Source of the DNA: DATJBF01 sp035516795
GTDB lineage: Bacteria; Verrucomicrobiota; Verrucomicrobiia; Palsa-1439
NCBI GenBank assembly: GCA_035516795.1
Contig: DATIZX010000008.1
Span: forward strand, 1-14,523
Direction of reading: 5' to 3'
DNA: 14,523 nt
Part shown: one piece after another, positions 14,428-14,523 of the stretch
Numbering within the stretch: position 1 is the stretch's first letter
Layout of the letters: each line of letters starts with the position of its first letter
Notes under the pieces: model-generated
Databases searched by the model: none
Seen by the model: the letters and a program-made list of their open reading frames with translations, nothing else
Told to the model about the DNA's origin: nothing
Translations under genes and position numbers: made by a program

Positions 14428-14523
14428 TTACGATTTTCTGGCAACGGGATCGATATTGATGCGACGCCCGTTCTTATCGAACCGCACCTTGCCCTCGGCC
14501 AACGCGAAAAGAGTCCAGTCGCG
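14428..14523 (-). CDS. rpmA: 50S ribosomal protein L27, C-terminal part (runs off right edge)
   Basis: Reading the minus strand from the right edge gives 31 residues and a TAA stop: RDWTLFALAEGKVRFDKNGR then RINIDPVARKS. The core D-x-TLFAL-x-x-G-x-V-x-F is the signature of the C-terminal half of bacterial L27, which sits at the peptidyl-transferase side of the large ribosomal subunit. The 5' part, with the N-terminal glycine-rich tail, lies beyond the window. rplU (L21) is commonly next to it upstream, but that cannot be seen here. Its end converges with the ankyrin lipoprotein across the repeat cluster. Confidence 0.85.
   Translation of the reverse strand, partial: RDWTLFALAEGKVRFDKNGRRINIDPVARKS

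Overview
The window (about 58-60% GC by eye) reads as a chromosomal segment of a Verrucomicrobiota bacterium, probably of the Pedosphaerales/Limisphaerales type. The evidence is indirect: an exported kelch protein ends in the short W-rich, FFRL-type C-terminal module I associate with that phylum; an exported beta-propeller sits beside an S55 peptidase; and there are several TPR, ankyrin and other exported proteins. No rRNA or tRNA gene, CRISPR array, phage gene or transposase was seen.

Layout. Positions 1-4131 hold a minus-strand, apparently co-transcribed trio: an alpha/beta hydrolase with one membrane anchor, an exported SpoIVB-type S55 peptidase (its ATG overlaps the hydrolase stop by 4 nt), and an exported beta-propeller protein that runs off the left edge. 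Divergent from them at 4410-6338 (+) is a membrane-anchored hybrid histidine kinase with GAF, HisKA, HATPase and REC parts. Next comes a minus-strand exported kelch/galactose-oxidase-like protein (6449-8116), and then, at 8308-8433 (+), a 126-bp remnant matching the last 41 codons plus stop of the hybrid kinase.

Positions 8503-12290 carry five minus-strand genes in the transcription order trpD (anthranilate phosphoribosyltransferase), a small protein of unknown function, ferritin, protein-L-isoaspartate O-methyltransferase with an export-like leader, and a TPR protein. The last three are closely spaced. To the right, an inverted-repeat (MITE-like) element lies in the trpD upstream region. It is followed on the plus strand by a fold-type I aminotransferase and an ankyrin-repeat lipoprotein, then a REP-like cluster of inverted repeats, and finally the 3' end of rpmA (ribosomal protein L27) on the minus strand at the right edge.

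How the parts may work together. The left trio looks like an envelope or export cassette. Ferritin, the repair methyltransferase and the TPR protein may form a stress or maintenance unit. The hybrid kinase is an orphan with no obvious target here. The most unusual points are the kinase REC-domain remnant beyond the kelch gene, an Asp in place of the expected Ser at the hydrolase nucleophile elbow, and the small internally repeated protein that resembles sigma-70 region 2. I found no clear sign of a wholly new defence or mobile system.
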